From assembly GCF_022170785.1 (NCBI RefSeq), contig NZ_CP081870.1, forward strand, positions 2,592,001-2,656,000: DNA of 64,000 bases, given 5' to 3'. The notes under the pieces are model-generated. The model ran no database searches, was not told the origin of the DNA, and worked only from the letters and a program-made list of their open reading frames with translations. Numbering within the stretch: position 1 is the stretch's first letter; every line of letters starts with the position of its first letter. This stretch comes from Rossellomorea marisflavi. Lineage in GTDB: Bacteria > Bacillota > Bacilli > Bacillales > Bacillaceae_B. Below are positions 1 through 9,435 of the stretch, piece by piece. Position numbers and translations under genes: made by a program.

Positions 1-163
1 CTGGTCCCAGAGCGACCGTTGCCATCAAGGCCGGTACATCACTGAAGTCGATCTGCAGAAACGCCGGAAAAGGCGGGATAGGGAAGTTTAAAAGCATCAA
101 TACATACGAAATGGCACTCAGCATACCAACTGTGACGAATGTGCGTGTCGTCATTTTTTTCAT
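1..163 (-). CDS. ribU: Riboflavin ECF transporter S component RibU, N-terminal part (runs off the window)
   Basis: Only the first 54 or so codons are present; the rest lies before base 1. The start is the ATG at 163, with the ribosome site AAAGGAGA about 8 bases upstream. The product begins MKKMTTRTFVTVGML and continues with LNFPIPPFPAFLQIDFSDVP, the typical opening of RibU, the membrane protein that binds riboflavin and works with the shared ECF energy module. The first hydrophobic segment covers about residues 9-26. An FMN riboswitch and a terminator precede the gene, so FMN should lower its expression. Family call is firm; the missing part cannot be judged. Confidence 0.92.
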   Translation of the reverse strand, partial: MKKMTTRTFVTVGMLSAISYVLMLLNFPIPPFPAFLQIDFSDVPALMATVALGP

Positions 164-219
164 AGCACTCTCTCCTTTTGGAGATTCATCTCAATCGAAG
201 ATGGTCATGCCCGAGCCCC

Positions 220-262
220 AATAAAAAACTCCCAGATAAAAGATATCCAGGAGAGTTAAAGG
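220..262 (-). terminator. Riboswitch-controlled terminator before ribU
   Basis: Read on the minus strand, an AACTCTCC arm pairs with GGGAGTT and is followed at once by a run of six T. It lies between the FMN aptamer and the ribU start, the usual place for the expression platform of an attenuating FMN riboswitch. Confidence 0.7.
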
Positions 263-318
263 CATGCTCGAATAGACATTCAGACTTCCCTTTTCTGAAC
301 GCATTGGCAGTAACCTTC

Positions 319-448
319 ATCTTCTCCCATCCAGACTATACTGTCGGCTTTGGAGTCTCACCAAATCCTGCCTCAAAAAGGCTCGCGGGCTTAGAAGCAA
401 AAATGCTTCATCACCGCCGGTAGGGAATTGCACCCTGCCCCGAAGATG
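319..448 (-). promoter_or_regulatory. FMN riboswitch (RFN element)
   Basis: On the minus strand the element opens with ATCTTCGGGGCAGGGTG, continues through CCCTACCGGCGGT and AAGCCCGCGAGC, and closes with the near-invariant block around GATTTGGTGAGACTCC and CAGTATAGTCTGGATG. These are the conserved strands of the FMN aptamer. It sits in the leader of ribU, followed by a terminator hairpin. Known role: binding FMN favours termination. Confidence 0.96.
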
Positions 449-472
449 AATCATATTATTTTATTCTTACTC

Positions 473-501
473 ATTATACATAAGAAGTGCCATTATGTGA
501 A
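473..501 (-). promoter_or_regulatory. Probable SigA promoter of ribU
   Basis: TTCACA and TATAAT on the minus strand with 17 bases between them, about 25 bases before the riboswitch begins. Nothing else in this stretch looks like a start signal for the leader. Confidence 0.6.
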
Positions 502-526
502 GAGAAATGCTTTGAATTCGAAACAA

Positions 527-1369
527 TCAGTGGATCCTTAACGTTTGCGATGGATAGATCGGCGAATCCCTGCGTAGATCATTGGCCGCCAGAAGCTTGT
601 CCAGTTCTATTCCATGAGCGACGGCAATAGAATAGAGTGTGTCCCCCTGTTCTACTTGATAGGAATCCATCCTTAAGCTCAATTCCTGACCTACAGCGAT
701 CGTGGCATCCTTCAGACCGTTCCATTTCTTAAGGTCATCCACGCTCAGACCATGTTCATGGGAAATGGACCATAGTGTATCGCCTTTCTTGACTCGATAC
801 TGATCACCTGCAACCTGTGACGCCGCAACGATCTGATACGGATCTTTCTTTTCAGCGAACACCACTTGTCCGACCCCGCCTTGTCCAAATACGACAAAAG
901 GATCGATGGCATTCTCCTTCTCAAACGTCCATTCTCCTGCGTGGATCTCAAAATGAAGATGGGGACCGGTGGATATCCCGGTATTCCCAAGCTTCCCGAC
1001 CTGCTCACTCCTATGTACTTCCTGCCCTTCTTTTACCCCTCTTGAAATGAGATGAGCATATACCGTCTCATATCCATTGTCATGACGAACGAATACCACA
1101 TGACCATAGCTATCTGATAAGTACGACCTTGTTACGACCCCGTCTGCCACCGAATGAACGGGGCTGCCTTCCTCGCCCCCGATGTCCATTCCTTTATGGG
1201 TCCCGGATCTGGAACCAAACACATCTGTAATGGTGCCATCAACCGGAAACCTCCATTCAGCAGTGGAATCACTTTCTGCTTTTGCGACTCTCCCTGTCAT
1301 GAAAATCATGCCTACACACAGCGCCAACACAATCACAATCAACAGTCTCCGACCATAATCAGCAATCAT
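527..1369 (-). CDS. Secreted M23 endopeptidase with two C-terminal LysM domains
   Basis: A 280-residue cell-wall hydrolase. Residues 9-27 form a signal peptide or anchor ending near AKAES. Residues about 40-150 are an M23 (LytM-type) zinc metallopeptidase: H58 and D62 in HKGMD, H106 in YAHL, and H137/H139 in PHLHFE make the metal and catalytic set. Two LysM repeats follow at about 190-232 and 236-280, each with the xGDTLxSI signature, which bind peptidoglycan. The start has AGGAGG 7 bases upstream. It stands alone between ribU and a repeat-filled gap. The domain order resembles cell-separation or spore-cortex hydrolases; its physiological role is not known from the sequence. Confidence 0.9.
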   Translation of the reverse strand: MIADYGRRLLIVIVLALCVGMIFMTGRVAKAESDSTAEWRFPVDGTITDVFGSRSGTHKGMDIGGEEGSPVHSVADGVVTRSYLSDSYGHVVFVRHDNGYETVYAHLISRGVKEGQEVHRSEQVGKLGNTGISTGPHLHFEIHAGEWTFEKENAIDPFVVFGQGGVGQVVFAEKKDPYQIVAASQVAGDQYRVKKGDTLWSISHEHGLSVDDLKKWNGLKDATIAVGQELSLRMDSYQVEQGDTLYSIAVAHGIELDKLLAANDLRRDSPIYPSQTLRIH

Positions 1370-1496
1370 ACCGTTCCTCCTAATAAATGCTCACCCAAAA
1401 TTGAACAACACCTCTCACTATATGCCCCTTCCCGCTACACTATTCCAAAAAAACCCTACCCATCAGTCTGCCATTATACAAAAGAAATATACCAAG

Positions 1497-1616
1497 AAAA
1501 GCGGAGGCGGGTGGTCCTGAGGCGACAAGCATAAGGCAAAGGCACTGGAAAGGCGTTCTGTGCCTTTTTGGGGACTTTGCCTTATGACCTCGAGCCTCAA
1601 GCCCCCGGAGCTGGAC
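1497..1616 (+). repeat. Dispersed structured repeat, copy 1 (about 120 bp)
   Basis: Begins AAAAGCGGAGGCGGGT and ends CCGGAGCTGGAC. Same element as the copies near 40.9-41.4 kb and, inverted, near 54.8-55.0 kb. Conserved blocks are GAGGCGACAAGCATAAG, AAAGGCGTTCT, CTTATGACCTCGAGCCTC and GGAGCTGGAC. The two halves are partly complementary, so single strands can fold into one long hairpin. Confidence 0.85.
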
Positions 1617-1618
1617 AG

Positions 1619-1640
1619 GAAAAAAGCGGAGCGGGGCTGA
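1619..1640 (+). repeat. Truncated end of a further repeat copy
   Basis: Immediately after copy 1 the sequence restarts with AAAAAAGCGGAGCGGGGCTG and then departs from the repeat. It looks like the stump of a second tandem unit lost by deletion. Confidence 0.6.
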
Positions 1641-1659
1641 CATTTTATGAATGATTGCA

Positions 1660-1800
1660 TGAAGACGGGACCGTTCCTTTCCGCTGCAGGGACTTGCTTT
1701 CCTGCGGGGAGGAAGTCGAGCTTCCTCGGCTGCGCCTGCGGGATCTCGACCTTTCCTCTTTTCCCGCGGGAGTCAAGTCCCTTCCGCTCCAATACACTCT
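1660..1800. repeat. Long imperfect palindrome, probable dispersed repeat
   Basis: Outer arms GGGACTTG (from 1690) and CAAGTCCC (to 1784), then CCTGCGGGGAGG against CCTCTTTTCCCGCGGG, then GTCGAG against CTCGAC, flank a GC-rich centre near 1738. The bounds CCTTTCCGCTGCAG and CCTTCCGCTCC also mirror each other. I recall similar GC-rich palindromes as common interspersed sequences in Bacillus genomes, but only one copy lies in this window, so its repeat nature is inferred. No gene is supported between 1370 and 2022. Confidence 0.6.
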
Positions 1801-1986
1801 GTGTTTTTTTATGGTTGCTTTTAATACTTTATGGGTGGTGAAATCATTTCTGCTGAATATGTAGAGTTGATGGATTTTCAAACGAAGAGGTGGTTCCTGT
1901 GTTTTGGATACATATCGATTTGAATGCAGAGTTAATAGCCATGGATTTGCTCATTTCCCCTGTACGTCATTTCATATCATCAGGCA

Positions 1987-2022
1987 AAAAAAAAATGAAA
2001 AGCGGGAGATCCCGCTCTTCAC
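1987..2022 (-). terminator. Terminator of sigX-rsiX
   Basis: Minus strand: GAAGAGCGGGA pairs with TCCCGCTTTTC and is followed by a long T run. It begins directly after the rsiX stop codon. Confidence 0.85.
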
Positions 2023-3144
2023 TTATTCCTGTAGGGTAATTCGATTTGGTGCGATGGGTGTTTCGATTGGTGCATCGAATGCAAAACCGTCCCATTCTTC
2101 TTCGCTGATGTTTTCAAACATCACCTGTTTGTAGCCGAAACTTCGCGCTGTGAGGAGGAGTGATTCGATTAGCTCCAGGGCTTCTGTTTCATCCATATTC
2201 TCCAGGTGTACTTCATTCATGAAACTGATGATCGGGTAAGTGCCCTTCTCGACTACGCGAACATTCAGTCCTTCGGGTATGGCACTTTCATAAAATTCAG
2301 ATCCGGCTTCATTCATGGCTGTAACTGCACTATCCAAATCTTCATATTCCAGGTTATCCGGTACAAGAAAATGGTCAAGCCCGTTAGGAGAGTACACAAA
2401 GAAAGCTTGTTTTGCATTCTTCGGCAGCTCGATTTTCTTTAGGACCCCGTATCCGCTGAATTGCGGATAATTCCCATCCTTATCCTTGAGATGAAGTTGG
2501 TCAAAGCCCCTTCCCTGGAAGGAGTAAAACAAAGAGTAGTAGAAAGCATATTCCATTGCGCTATTGCCCGTATACGCCTGATCCCCATTCAAGGTGAAAT
2601 TGATATCATCTCCATACCCTTTTGAAACGGTTCCTTCCAAGGGAACGAATTCTTCCATACTAAGGTCTTCTTCTGGAATGAGCTTAGCGAGTTCCGTATA
2701 TCCATCCAGCCACTCATCTTCATCCGACAAGTGCTTGGTCACGCTCACAGGGACAGGGACTCCTTCAGGTGAAATAAGGCCGAACGTATAGACTTCAGCA
2801 TCCTCCACCATGCTTTCATAGAGGGAGAGTCGTTTCTCTCTATCAGCCACAGCCTTATCTGCTTGAAGGTCCTTGCTTTCATCCATCATTGAAGCTCCCT
2901 GATCTGAGCGGCTTTCTTCTAGCTGTGACTGCTGTAGAAGAGCGGGGCTCAGCAGGGTGAAAATCAAGATGGCGGCAACGGCAACCAGTCCGGGTATGAT
3001 TTTCTTCCCTTTCAAGTGTCGCTGTTTTTCACCTTGTTGGCTGATAGAAGCATATATGGACTCAGGTTTTCGCTCATCTTTGATCTTTGGAAGCTTTTTG
3101 ACCAGTTTTTCTATGTCCCGGTCATTCCAATCAGATTGCTTCAC
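2023..3144 (-). CDS. rsiX: Anti-sigma-X factor RsiX
   Basis: A 373-residue single-pass membrane protein. The N-terminal 45 residues are cytoplasmic and charged, a membrane segment covers about 50-67 (PGLVAVAAILIFTLLSPALL), and the large remainder is extracytoplasmic. It overlaps the end of sigX by 14 bases, so the pair is translationally coupled. In B. subtilis RsiX holds SigX inactive at the membrane and the gene follows sigX in the same way. The extracellular part carries repeated stretches such as the FMNEVHLENMDETEALELI region typical of RsiX-type proteins. Identification rests on position and topology as well as sequence. Confidence 0.88.
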   Translation of the reverse strand: MKQSDWNDRDIEKLVKKLPKIKDERKPESIYASISQQGEKQRHLKGKKIIPGLVAVAAILIFTLLSPALLQQSQLEESRSDQGASMMDESKDLQADKAVADREKRLSLYESMVEDAEVYTFGLISPEGVPVPVSVTKHLSDEDEWLDGYTELAKLIPEEDLSMEEFVPLEGTVSKGYGDDINFTLNGDQAYTGNSAMEYAFYYSLFYSFQGRGFDQLHLKDKDGNYPQFSGYGVLKKIELPKNAKQAFFVYSPNGLDHFLVPDNLEYEDLDSAVTAMNEAGSEFYESAIPEGLNVRVVEKGTYPIISFMNEVHLENMDETEALELIESLLLTARSFGYKQVMFENISEEEWDGFAFDAPIETPIAPNRITLQE

Positions 3145-3670
3145 TATCGTCCCCCTCCTTCCGCAACCGTTTGTTCATTTCAATCCGCAGCCATTTGACG
3201 GCGCGGTGCTGGGTTGTTTTCACTTTGCTTTCCGACCAGTTCAATATCTCTGCTGTTTCCACAATGGATAGCTCCTGGAGATAGCGCATGATGATGACCA
3301 TTCGATGATCCGTTGAACAACACTTAAGGCAGTCATATAGTTCGCGCACTTCCTCATTGGCCAGGGCGAGTTCTTCAGGCAGCGGGTTCTCATCGGACAA
3401 TTCGCTCCGACTCCAGTCAAATTTGTCCAGAAGACGATTTTTCCAGTTCTTCTGCTTCCTGAAGTGATCGATTGCAACGTTCTTCGCTATCGAGAAAAGC
3501 CAAGTGCGTTCAGAGCTCTTCCCTTCAAAATGCTGATGTGACTTGAGCACACGGATATACACTTCCTGTACAAGGTCTTCAGCCAATTGTCTGTTCTGCA
3601 CCATGTAGAGAAGAAATTGAAATACATCCTGATGGTACTTTTTATACATGTCCTCAAAAACGGAGTGCAC
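3131..3670 (-). CDS. sigX: ECF RNA polymerase sigma factor SigX
   Basis: A 179-residue ECF sigma factor. Region 2 (about residues 9-75) contains LAEDLVQEVYIRVLK and SSERTWLFSIAKNVAIDHFR. Region 4 (about 115-168) contains LQELSIVETAEILNW and SESKVKTTQHRAVKWL, the helix-turn-helix for the -35 element. In B. subtilis SigX controls cell-surface charge and cationic peptide resistance genes. rsiX overlaps its 3' end, and resE lies upstream behind its own terminator. A near-perfect SigX promoter precedes the gene, implying positive autoregulation. Confidence 0.95.
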   Translation of the reverse strand: MHSVFEDMYKKYHQDVFQFLLYMVQNRQLAEDLVQEVYIRVLKSHQHFEGKSSERTWLFSIAKNVAIDHFRKQKNWKNRLLDKFDWSRSELSDENPLPEELALANEEVRELYDCLKCCSTDHRMVIIMRYLQELSIVETAEILNWSESKVKTTQHRAVKWLRIEMNKRLRKEGDDSEAI

Positions 3671-3696
3671 TTCTTTCCCTCCCCGTCATTCCATTA

Positions 3697-3723
3697 GTCG
3701 TTATTTCCTTGCAAAAGGTTACA
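3697..3723 (-). promoter_or_regulatory. SigX-type autoregulatory promoter of sigX
   Basis: Minus strand TGTAAC (3723-3718), then exactly 17 bases, then CGAC (3700-3697). This is the known SigX-family consensus. The start codon of sigX is 27 bases downstream. Confidence 0.85.
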
Positions 3724-3788
3724 CATTATCAAATATAGTAGTTTCTGGGACGTTTGGAAAGACCTATATTTCAATTCCTGTCCAGTGC

Positions 3789-3832
3789 ACAAAAAAGAAC
3801 CCATACGGCACGTAACGGTTGCCGTATGGGTG
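3789..3832 (-). terminator. Terminator of resDE
   Basis: Minus strand ACCCATACGGCA pairs perfectly with TGCCGTATGGGT over 12 bases, followed by TCTTTTTT. It lies about 80 bases past the resE stop. Confidence 0.9.
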
Positions 3833-3910
3833 AAAAGCGCAAATTCCATGATTGTTCCCCGTGTAACAAGAAAAATCGGGATGATCCTGCAATGTGCATG
3901 CGAGAAATGA

Positions 3911-5677
3911 CTAATAAGGAAGAAAGAAGGTGAACGTTGTCCCTTGATCGAGTTTGCTTTGCACCTGGATATGGCCACCATGGGCTTCCACGATATTCCT
4001 GGCGATCGCAAGACCGAGTCCCGTTCCCGCCTTCCCTCGTGTCCTTGCTTTATCCGCTTTATAGAATCGTTCAAAGACGAATGGCAGATCCTCCTCCGGG
4101 ATCCCGGATCCTGTGTCTTGTACAAAGAAGAGATAGCCTTGGGTATTCCGATTGAGGAAGACGGTCACTTCTCCTCCCCCAGGAGTATGCCGTATGGCGT
4201 TATCGATCAAATTGGTCAGCACCTGTTCGATTTTATCGGGGTCGATGGACAATTCACGTTCCCTCTCGACCTCACTCTCGAACTGTATGGAAATCTTCTT
4301 CTCTTTGGCAACGCCCGCAAACTTATTGGCCACCCGCTCTGTGAACGGCATGATTGTGACCGATTGTTCATGAAGGGTGATGTGTCCCGCCTCCATCCTC
4401 GCAAGGTCGAGGAGGTCATTGACCAATCTTCCCATTCGGAGCGACTCATCATAGATGATGCGGGCGATTTCTTTTTTCTCTTCTTCTGTTTCCGCGATAT
4501 CATCCACAATCGCTTCACTGTACCCCTGAAGCATCGAGATCGGGGTACGGAGTTCATGGGACACGTTCGCAATAAAATCTTTCCGAAGTTTGTCCAGTCG
4601 ACGTTCTTCCGTCATATCCCGTACGACGGCGACCGCGCCTCGGATCGTATTGTTGTTATACAGCGGGCTGACGATCACCACGTAGCTACGGCCTTGAAGT
4701 GTGATCTCGTCGGTTTGTTCCATGGCGGTCACCACGACGCTCTGCAACAGTTCTTTGACGATGGCCGGAATCGATTCGCCTTCGTTGCTTCCGTGCTCGT
4801 AATACCATTGCTGGAGGAACCGGTCTGCAGGCGGGTTCGTAATGAGGATCGTACCGTCCCGATTGAAGGTGATGACCCCATCGGCCATGGAACTCAGAAT
4901 GCTCGACAGCTGTTCTTTTTCCTGATTCAGGGCATTGATATGGAACTTCAGCTGTCTTCCCATCTGATTGAATCCCGTTGCGAGTTCACCGATTTCATCT
5001 TTTGTCAGGATCGGTACTTTCGTATCGAACTTCCCTTTCGCCACTTCGAATGCTGCTTCCCTCATCTTCCTCAATGGAGATGTGATCCTGGTAGAGAGGA
5101 AGAAAGCAAAGATGGTGGTGAGGATGATCGCGATCCCCATGGCAAGGACGATAAGCTTCGTTGTCTGTTTCGTCGTATCCTTTATCACATCAAGGGACTG
5201 ATAAAGATAGACGGCCCCTTCCTGACCCTTTACGCTCAGATGGCTACCGACGATGATGATGTTCTCATGCCGGTTGGCAGAGGATTCTGATGGAACTTCA
5301 TATTCCCTCTTGATGGTCTTATCACGGACTTTCACTTCCTTAAGTTCCGGGTCATTCTTGATGAATCGGTGAATATCCTTCTCGACCCCGGTGGAATCCT
5401 GGGAAAACAGTTCTTGGTTATCATCGACCGTAATGAGAATATTGACGGGATCATCGATGATTTCACTGCCAAGCTCGAGGCCCAGATCCAGGTCTTCATG
5501 ATTTTCAATCACCTTGGCTACTTTGTCGGCAGTGATCGTGAGCTCGTTTTCCACCACATCCACATGGTAGTTCTGGAAGAACTCAAGAAGCAGGATCGTC
5601 AGGATGAAAAGAACGAAGGAAACAAGGAGAAGGATGGTGACCCAAAGCTTCCCGACTACACTACGCCACAGTCTCAT
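3911..5677 (-). CDS. resE: Sensor histidine kinase ResE
   Basis: A 588-residue membrane kinase. Transmembrane segments at about 10-35 and 172-195 bracket an extracellular sensor part. A HAMP linker (about 193-245), a PAS domain (about 255-350), a HisKA domain with the phosphorylated His in [13 protein letters not shown], and a HATPase_c domain ([52 protein letters not shown]) follow. It overlaps resD by 4 bases. In B. subtilis ResE phosphorylates ResD when oxygen falls or nitric oxide appears. Length and order match that family. Confidence 0.95.
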   Translation of the reverse strand: MRLWRSVVGKLWVTILLLVSFVLFILTILLLEFFQNYHVDVVENELTITADKVAKVIENHEDLDLGLELGSEIIDDPVNILITVDDNQELFSQDSTGVEKDIHRFIKNDPELKEVKVRDKTIKREYEVPSESSANRHENIIIVGSHLSVKGQEGAVYLYQSLDVIKDTTKQTTKLIVLAMGIAIILTTIFAFFLSTRITSPLRKMREAAFEVAKGKFDTKVPILTKDEIGELATGFNQMGRQLKFHINALNQEKEQLSSILSSMADGVITFNRDGTILITNPPADRFLQQWYYEHGSNEGESIPAIVKELLQSVVVTAMEQTDEITLQGRSYVVIVSPLYNNNTIRGAVAVVRDMTEERRLDKLRKDFIANVSHELRTPISMLQGYSEAIVDDIAETEEEKKEIARIIYDESLRMGRLVNDLLDLARMEAGHITLHEQSVTIMPFTERVANKFAGVAKEKKISIQFESEVERERELSIDPDKIEQVLTNLIDNAIRHTPGGGEVTVFLNRNTQGYLFFVQDTGSGIPEEDLPFVFERFYKADKARTRGKAGTGLGLAIARNIVEAHGGHIQVQSKLDQGTTFTFFLPY

Positions 5678-6390
5678 TCATTTGTAACCTCGAACTTATA
5701 TCCGACGCCCCAAACGGTGACGATCATGCGGGCAGCGTCTTCCGATACTTTGTTCAATTTTTCACGAAGGCGTTTGACATGGGTATCCACTGTCCGAAGA
5801 TCTCCGAAGAATTCGTAGTGCCAGACTTCTTTGAGGAGATGCTCACGATCGAACACCTTATCAGGGGCCTTTGCTAGGAAGTAAAGGAGTTCATATTCCT
5901 TCGGGGTCAGGTTCACATCGATTCCATCGGCACTCACCCGGTGAGCATCGTTATCAATGGTCAGATGCTTATAGACGATGAGATCCTTCGCTTTTGCATC
6001 GGTCTGGATGAAGCTGGTCTTGGAAGACCTTCTGAGAAGGGCTTTCACCCTCAGAACAACTTCCCTTGGTGAGAAGGGCTTTACGATGTAATCATCGGTT
6101 CCCACTTCGAAGCCTTGGACGCGGTTCACTTCTTCTCCTTTTGCCGTCAGCATGATGACAGGCGTTGTCTTCGTCTCGCGAAGATTCTTACACACTTCGA
6201 TCCCGTCCATCCCGGGCATCATCAAGTCTAGAAGGATGCAATCATATTCGCGTTCAAGAGCCATTTCAAGGGCGCGCTCCCCGTCTTCCGCTTCTTCGAT
6301 TTCATAATTTTCTCTTTCCAGATACATTTTCAATAGTCTTCTGATGCGGTCTTCATCGTCCACAACCAGAATCCGGATGTTTTCTTCCAT
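5674..6390 (-). CDS. resD: Response regulator ResD
   Basis: A 238-residue OmpR-family regulator. The receiver domain (about 6-120) has the acidic pair DDED, the phosphorylation Asp in [11 protein letters not shown] and the conserved Lys in DYIVKPFS. A winged-helix DNA-binding domain (about 140-235) ends with [13 protein letters not shown] and VWGVGYKFE. It is the partner of ResE, directly downstream and overlapping by 4 bases. Known targets in B. subtilis include the res operon itself, ctaA and anaerobic respiration genes. A terminator after resC separates resDE, at least partly, from resABC. Confidence 0.96.
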   Translation of the reverse strand: MEENIRILVVDDEDRIRRLLKMYLERENYEIEEAEDGERALEMALEREYDCILLDLMMPGMDGIEVCKNLRETKTTPVIMLTAKGEEVNRVQGFEVGTDDYIVKPFSPREVVLRVKALLRRSSKTSFIQTDAKAKDLIVYKHLTIDNDAHRVSADGIDVNLTPKEYELLYFLAKAPDKVFDREHLLKEVWHYEFFGDLRTVDTHVKRLREKLNKVSEDAARMIVTVWGVGYKFEVTNE

Positions 6391-6534
6391 GGGTTTTCCC
6401 CCTTTAGCATAGTTATCTCCATTTTAATCGGAAATAGTGGTACTTTTAAACCGAAAAGCTCGGTTGATTTGTTCAGGAAATCATTTCAGTTGTTCATCTA
6501 TGTACGCTTCCTGCTGTCCGCTGTTTCATTGTAT

Positions 6535-6571
6535 CAAAAAGCTGACAGGGGCATCCATGTCAGCTTTTTGA
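6535..6571 (-). terminator. Terminator after resC
   Basis: Minus strand AAAAAGCTGACA pairs with TGTCAGCTTTTTG. It separates resABC from resDE; read-through in part is likely, as the two units are co-expressed in B. subtilis. Confidence 0.85.
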
Positions 6572-6581
6572 CTCTTTGCAA

Positions 6582-7757
6582 TCAGGCATATGAGTGTAAG
6601 CCTGCAATGATCAAGTTGACGGCCACCAGGTTGAAGAGGATGATGGCGACCCCTACGACGGCCAACCATGCCGATTTCTCCCCGTGCCAACCTTTAGATA
6701 ATCGTAAATGAAGGAAGGCCGCATAGAATAGGAAGGTGACCAGCGCCCACACTTCCTTCGGATCCCATCCCCAGTAACGGTTCCAGGCAATCTGTGCCCA
6801 GATCATGGCGAAGATCAAGCCGCCTAGTGTGAAGACCGGAAATCCGATGAGGACGGACCGATAGCCGATTTCATCCATGAGATTCAGGTTCACATTTTTC
6901 ACCATTGGCTGCATTTTCGCAGCGATGCGCTTACGCAAGATCAACCTGAGGAGAAGATAAAGGACCGCTCCGGATAGGATTGACCAGATCACCGTATTAA
7001 GTTTCTTCGCATTGATGAGGGCAGGCATTTCAACCAGGGGCTTCATGACCCCTTTTGTCTGCAGCTCACCTTCATTCGGTCCTACGAGTGCAGGCAATGT
7101 ATATTGCGCTACTGCTTCCTTCTCTTCCTGGTTGATATAGTTGAAGTCTGCCTGGTAGTCCATCCCTTTGAATACGACTGACACCACGACGAAACCAAGT
7201 ACGACAACCAGTGAGAACATGACCGTTTCGAGCCAGAATGATTGTCTGCTTCCTTTAGAATGATCCACTGATTTCAGAAGGTAGATCAACCCTGCGACGA
7301 AGCTGATGGAAAGGATCGCTTCACCGGCCGATACGGTCGTGACATGGATCTTCAGCCAGTCACTTTGAAGGGCTGGGATCAGCGGTGAGATTTCCGTCGG
7401 GAACATGCTTGCATAGGCAATGACGAGCTGCGCAAACGGCAGCGCGATGATTCCAAGAACGGTAGATTTATACATAAAGTAAATGATGATGAACGCACCC
7501 ACAAGCATCATTCCGAAGAATGTGGTGAATTCAAAGAGATTGCTCACCGGGGCATGACCCGCAGCCCCCCATCTCAGGAAGAAATAGCCGATTTGCGCAA
7601 CGAATCCGATGATCGTCAATGTGATACCGATCGTACCCCATTTGCGCTGATTTGTTTCCGTCGTGTTCTTTTGGCGGATACTTCCACCAAAGAAGAACGT
7701 CGCCACCAGATACGTGATAAAGGAGATGTAGAGCAGGTTACTGCTCCATTCTGCCAT
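6582..7757 (-). CDS. resC: Cytochrome c biogenesis protein ResC (CcsA family)
   Basis: A polytopic protein of about 391 residues (395 if the ATG at 7769 is used; the ATG at 7757 matches the usual MAE start and shortens the overlap with resB). It has eight or so membrane helices. The tryptophan-rich haem-handling motif near the C-terminus is visible as [22 protein letters not shown] (split here as [15 protein letters not shown] and EVWALVT). With ResB it forms the System II machine that moves haem to apocytochrome c outside the membrane. Its start lies inside the 3' end of resB, so the two are coupled. Confidence 0.94.
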   Translation of the reverse strand: MAEWSSNLLYISFITYLVATFFFGGSIRQKNTTETNQRKWGTIGITLTIIGFVAQIGYFFLRWGAAGHAPVSNLFEFTTFFGMMLVGAFIIIYFMYKSTVLGIIALPFAQLVIAYASMFPTEISPLIPALQSDWLKIHVTTVSAGEAILSISFVAGLIYLLKSVDHSKGSRQSFWLETVMFSLVVVLGFVVVSVVFKGMDYQADFNYINQEEKEAVAQYTLPALVGPNEGELQTKGVMKPLVEMPALINAKKLNTVIWSILSGAVLYLLLRLILRKRIAAKMQPMVKNVNLNLMDEIGYRSVLIGFPVFTLGGLIFAMIWAQIAWNRYWGWDPKEVWALVTFLFYAAFLHLRLSKGWHGEKSAWLAVVGVAIILFNLVAVNLIIAGLHSYA

Positions 7758-9408
7758 TGTTGTCGACATCCTTTTTCCCCCTTGCTTCTTTCGATTCTTG
7801 TTGATCTTCCGGTTCCTTTATCCCTGTTCCATCCAGGATGTGGCTGATTTCGTGCTTGAGGCCATGCCAGTTTTTATTCGTATGCCCCGCAACGATGATG
7901 CCGTCCTCGGACTTTCTAAGCCAGATTCTCCGGTGATGCCAATACGCCCCCTGGATGACTCCGATCATGAAGATAGCTCCCCCGACTGCCAGGATCCAAA
8001 GCGTGAGGTCCTTTGAGAACGTCAGGGCTGAGATATCCCGTGAATCAATCCCTGCGAACGATAGCTTATACTCATTTTCCCCGAGTGGTTCCAGGTTTTT
8101 CTGGATTCCGATGAAGGCAACCTCCCCATCAGGCTTTTCAGGTGAGAACAACTCGAACAGGAATGCCGGGTTATTTGGTAGCGGAGAGGCAGTTTGAGGC
8201 TCGCCTTTTTTATCGAATCCTGAAAAATCAGGATAATAGCCTTTGAGCTTCACTTTATAGCCATCATCAAGATCATACTCTTCCTCCGGATCCATCAGAT
8301 TGACGGTGAACGCCCCGTGCTGATCACCCGTGTCTTTTTTATCCAGAGTGAAGCTCATGCTTGTCAGCTCATCAAGCTTATAGCTAGTCTGATAAACTGC
8401 GTAGTTGCCGAATTTCAAGGGGTGATTCACCCGGATGGATTCTTTTTTCTCTTCGGTCCGTTCTACTTCCTGTCCCGGAAGGCGTTCTCCTGATTCCTTA
8501 TAGAGGACCACATCGGTTTGGAAATTCTTTGCGACATCTCCATTCTTCTCGATGGCTTCACTGAACACTTCTTTGTCTTTCTCTTTATCATAGGTTTCCA
8601 TGATGAAGTTTTCATTTTTGATGAAATATTCGTTATCCGTTCCGGGTACCGCGCGGGTTTCTCCTTCACGGATCCAGATGGTTTCATTCAAGTACATACC
8701 CGGGACGAATCGGAGCATGCCACCTATGAGAAAGATGATCAGCCCAATATGGTTGACATATGGACCCCAGCGCGAGAATCGATTTTTTTCCGCCAGGATG
8801 CTTCCATCTTTTTCTCTTATCTTATACTTCTTATCTGATAATCTCTTCTTTACATCATCCATCGCTGTCGGCTCAAGACTAGAAGCCTCAGTCTTCCCAT
8901 AAAATCTCTGTCTCTTCAGGAACCCTTCATGCCGGTCGACCCTTTGATTCTTGAGGGCCCTGTGGAGGGGGATCACCCTGTCCAGGCTGCAGATGACGAG
9001 GGATACTCCGATGGAAGCGACAAGGAGAAGATACCACCATGAACTATAGAGATCATGGAATCCAAGGGTATAGTACAGGTCTCCTAAGAACCCGTATACA
9101 TCCCCATAGAATTCTTCCGGCGGCCTTCCTCCGGGTATGTATTCTTCCTGGGGCAGCACCGTGCCCAAAGCCGATGCAATAAGCGTGAGGACGATGAGCC
9201 ACACGCCCACCTTGACGGATGAAAAGAAATTCCAGACCTTATCTATGATGGATTTACTGTAGGTTTGAGAACGCCTGGCGCTTCCCTCATAGCGCATATC
9301 ATGCAGCTTTTCATTTTTTGCTTCTTCTGTAAGGGCCCGTCCACACGATTCACACAGGACCGTCCCATTGGGATTGACGTGACCGCATACGCACTTGATC
9401 TCTTTCAT
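7738..9408 (-). CDS. resB: Cytochrome c biogenesis protein ResB
   Basis: A 556-residue membrane protein. Residues 6-23 form a small zinc-ribbon-like knuckle (CVCG then LCESCG), as seen in Bacillus ResB. Membrane helices lie near 72-93, 125-143, 219-238 and 478-497, with a large extracytoplasmic domain between the last two. ResB and ResC make up the haem ligase of System II cytochrome c maturation. The C-terminal 50 residues are charged and cytoplasmic. Neighbours are resA, 27 bases upstream, and resC, overlapping. Confidence 0.94.
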   Translation of the reverse strand: MKEIKCVCGHVNPNGTVLCESCGRALTEEAKNEKLHDMRYEGSARRSQTYSKSIIDKVWNFFSSVKVGVWLIVLTLIASALGTVLPQEEYIPGGRPPEEFYGDVYGFLGDLYYTLGFHDLYSSWWYLLLVASIGVSLVICSLDRVIPLHRALKNQRVDRHEGFLKRQRFYGKTEASSLEPTAMDDVKKRLSDKKYKIREKDGSILAEKNRFSRWGPYVNHIGLIIFLIGGMLRFVPGMYLNETIWIREGETRAVPGTDNEYFIKNENFIMETYDKEKDKEVFSEAIEKNGDVAKNFQTDVVLYKESGERLPGQEVERTEEKKESIRVNHPLKFGNYAVYQTSYKLDELTSMSFTLDKKDTGDQHGAFTVNLMDPEEEYDLDDGYKVKLKGYYPDFSGFDKKGEPQTASPLPNNPAFLFELFSPEKPDGEVAFIGIQKNLEPLGENEYKLSFAGIDSRDISALTFSKDLTLWILAVGGAIFMIGVIQGAYWHHRRIWLRKSEDGIIVAGHTNKNWHGLKHEISHILDGTGIKEPEDQQESKEARGKKDVDNNGRMEQ

Positions 9409-9435
9409 GTTAAAACCCCTTCTGTCAGGTTGGCG

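Noticed and set aside
3944..5290. Long plus-strand open frame of 448 codons opposite resE
   Set aside because: It lies wholly antisense to a kinase with all domains intact, has low-complexity His/Asp/Phe-rich sequence and no family features.
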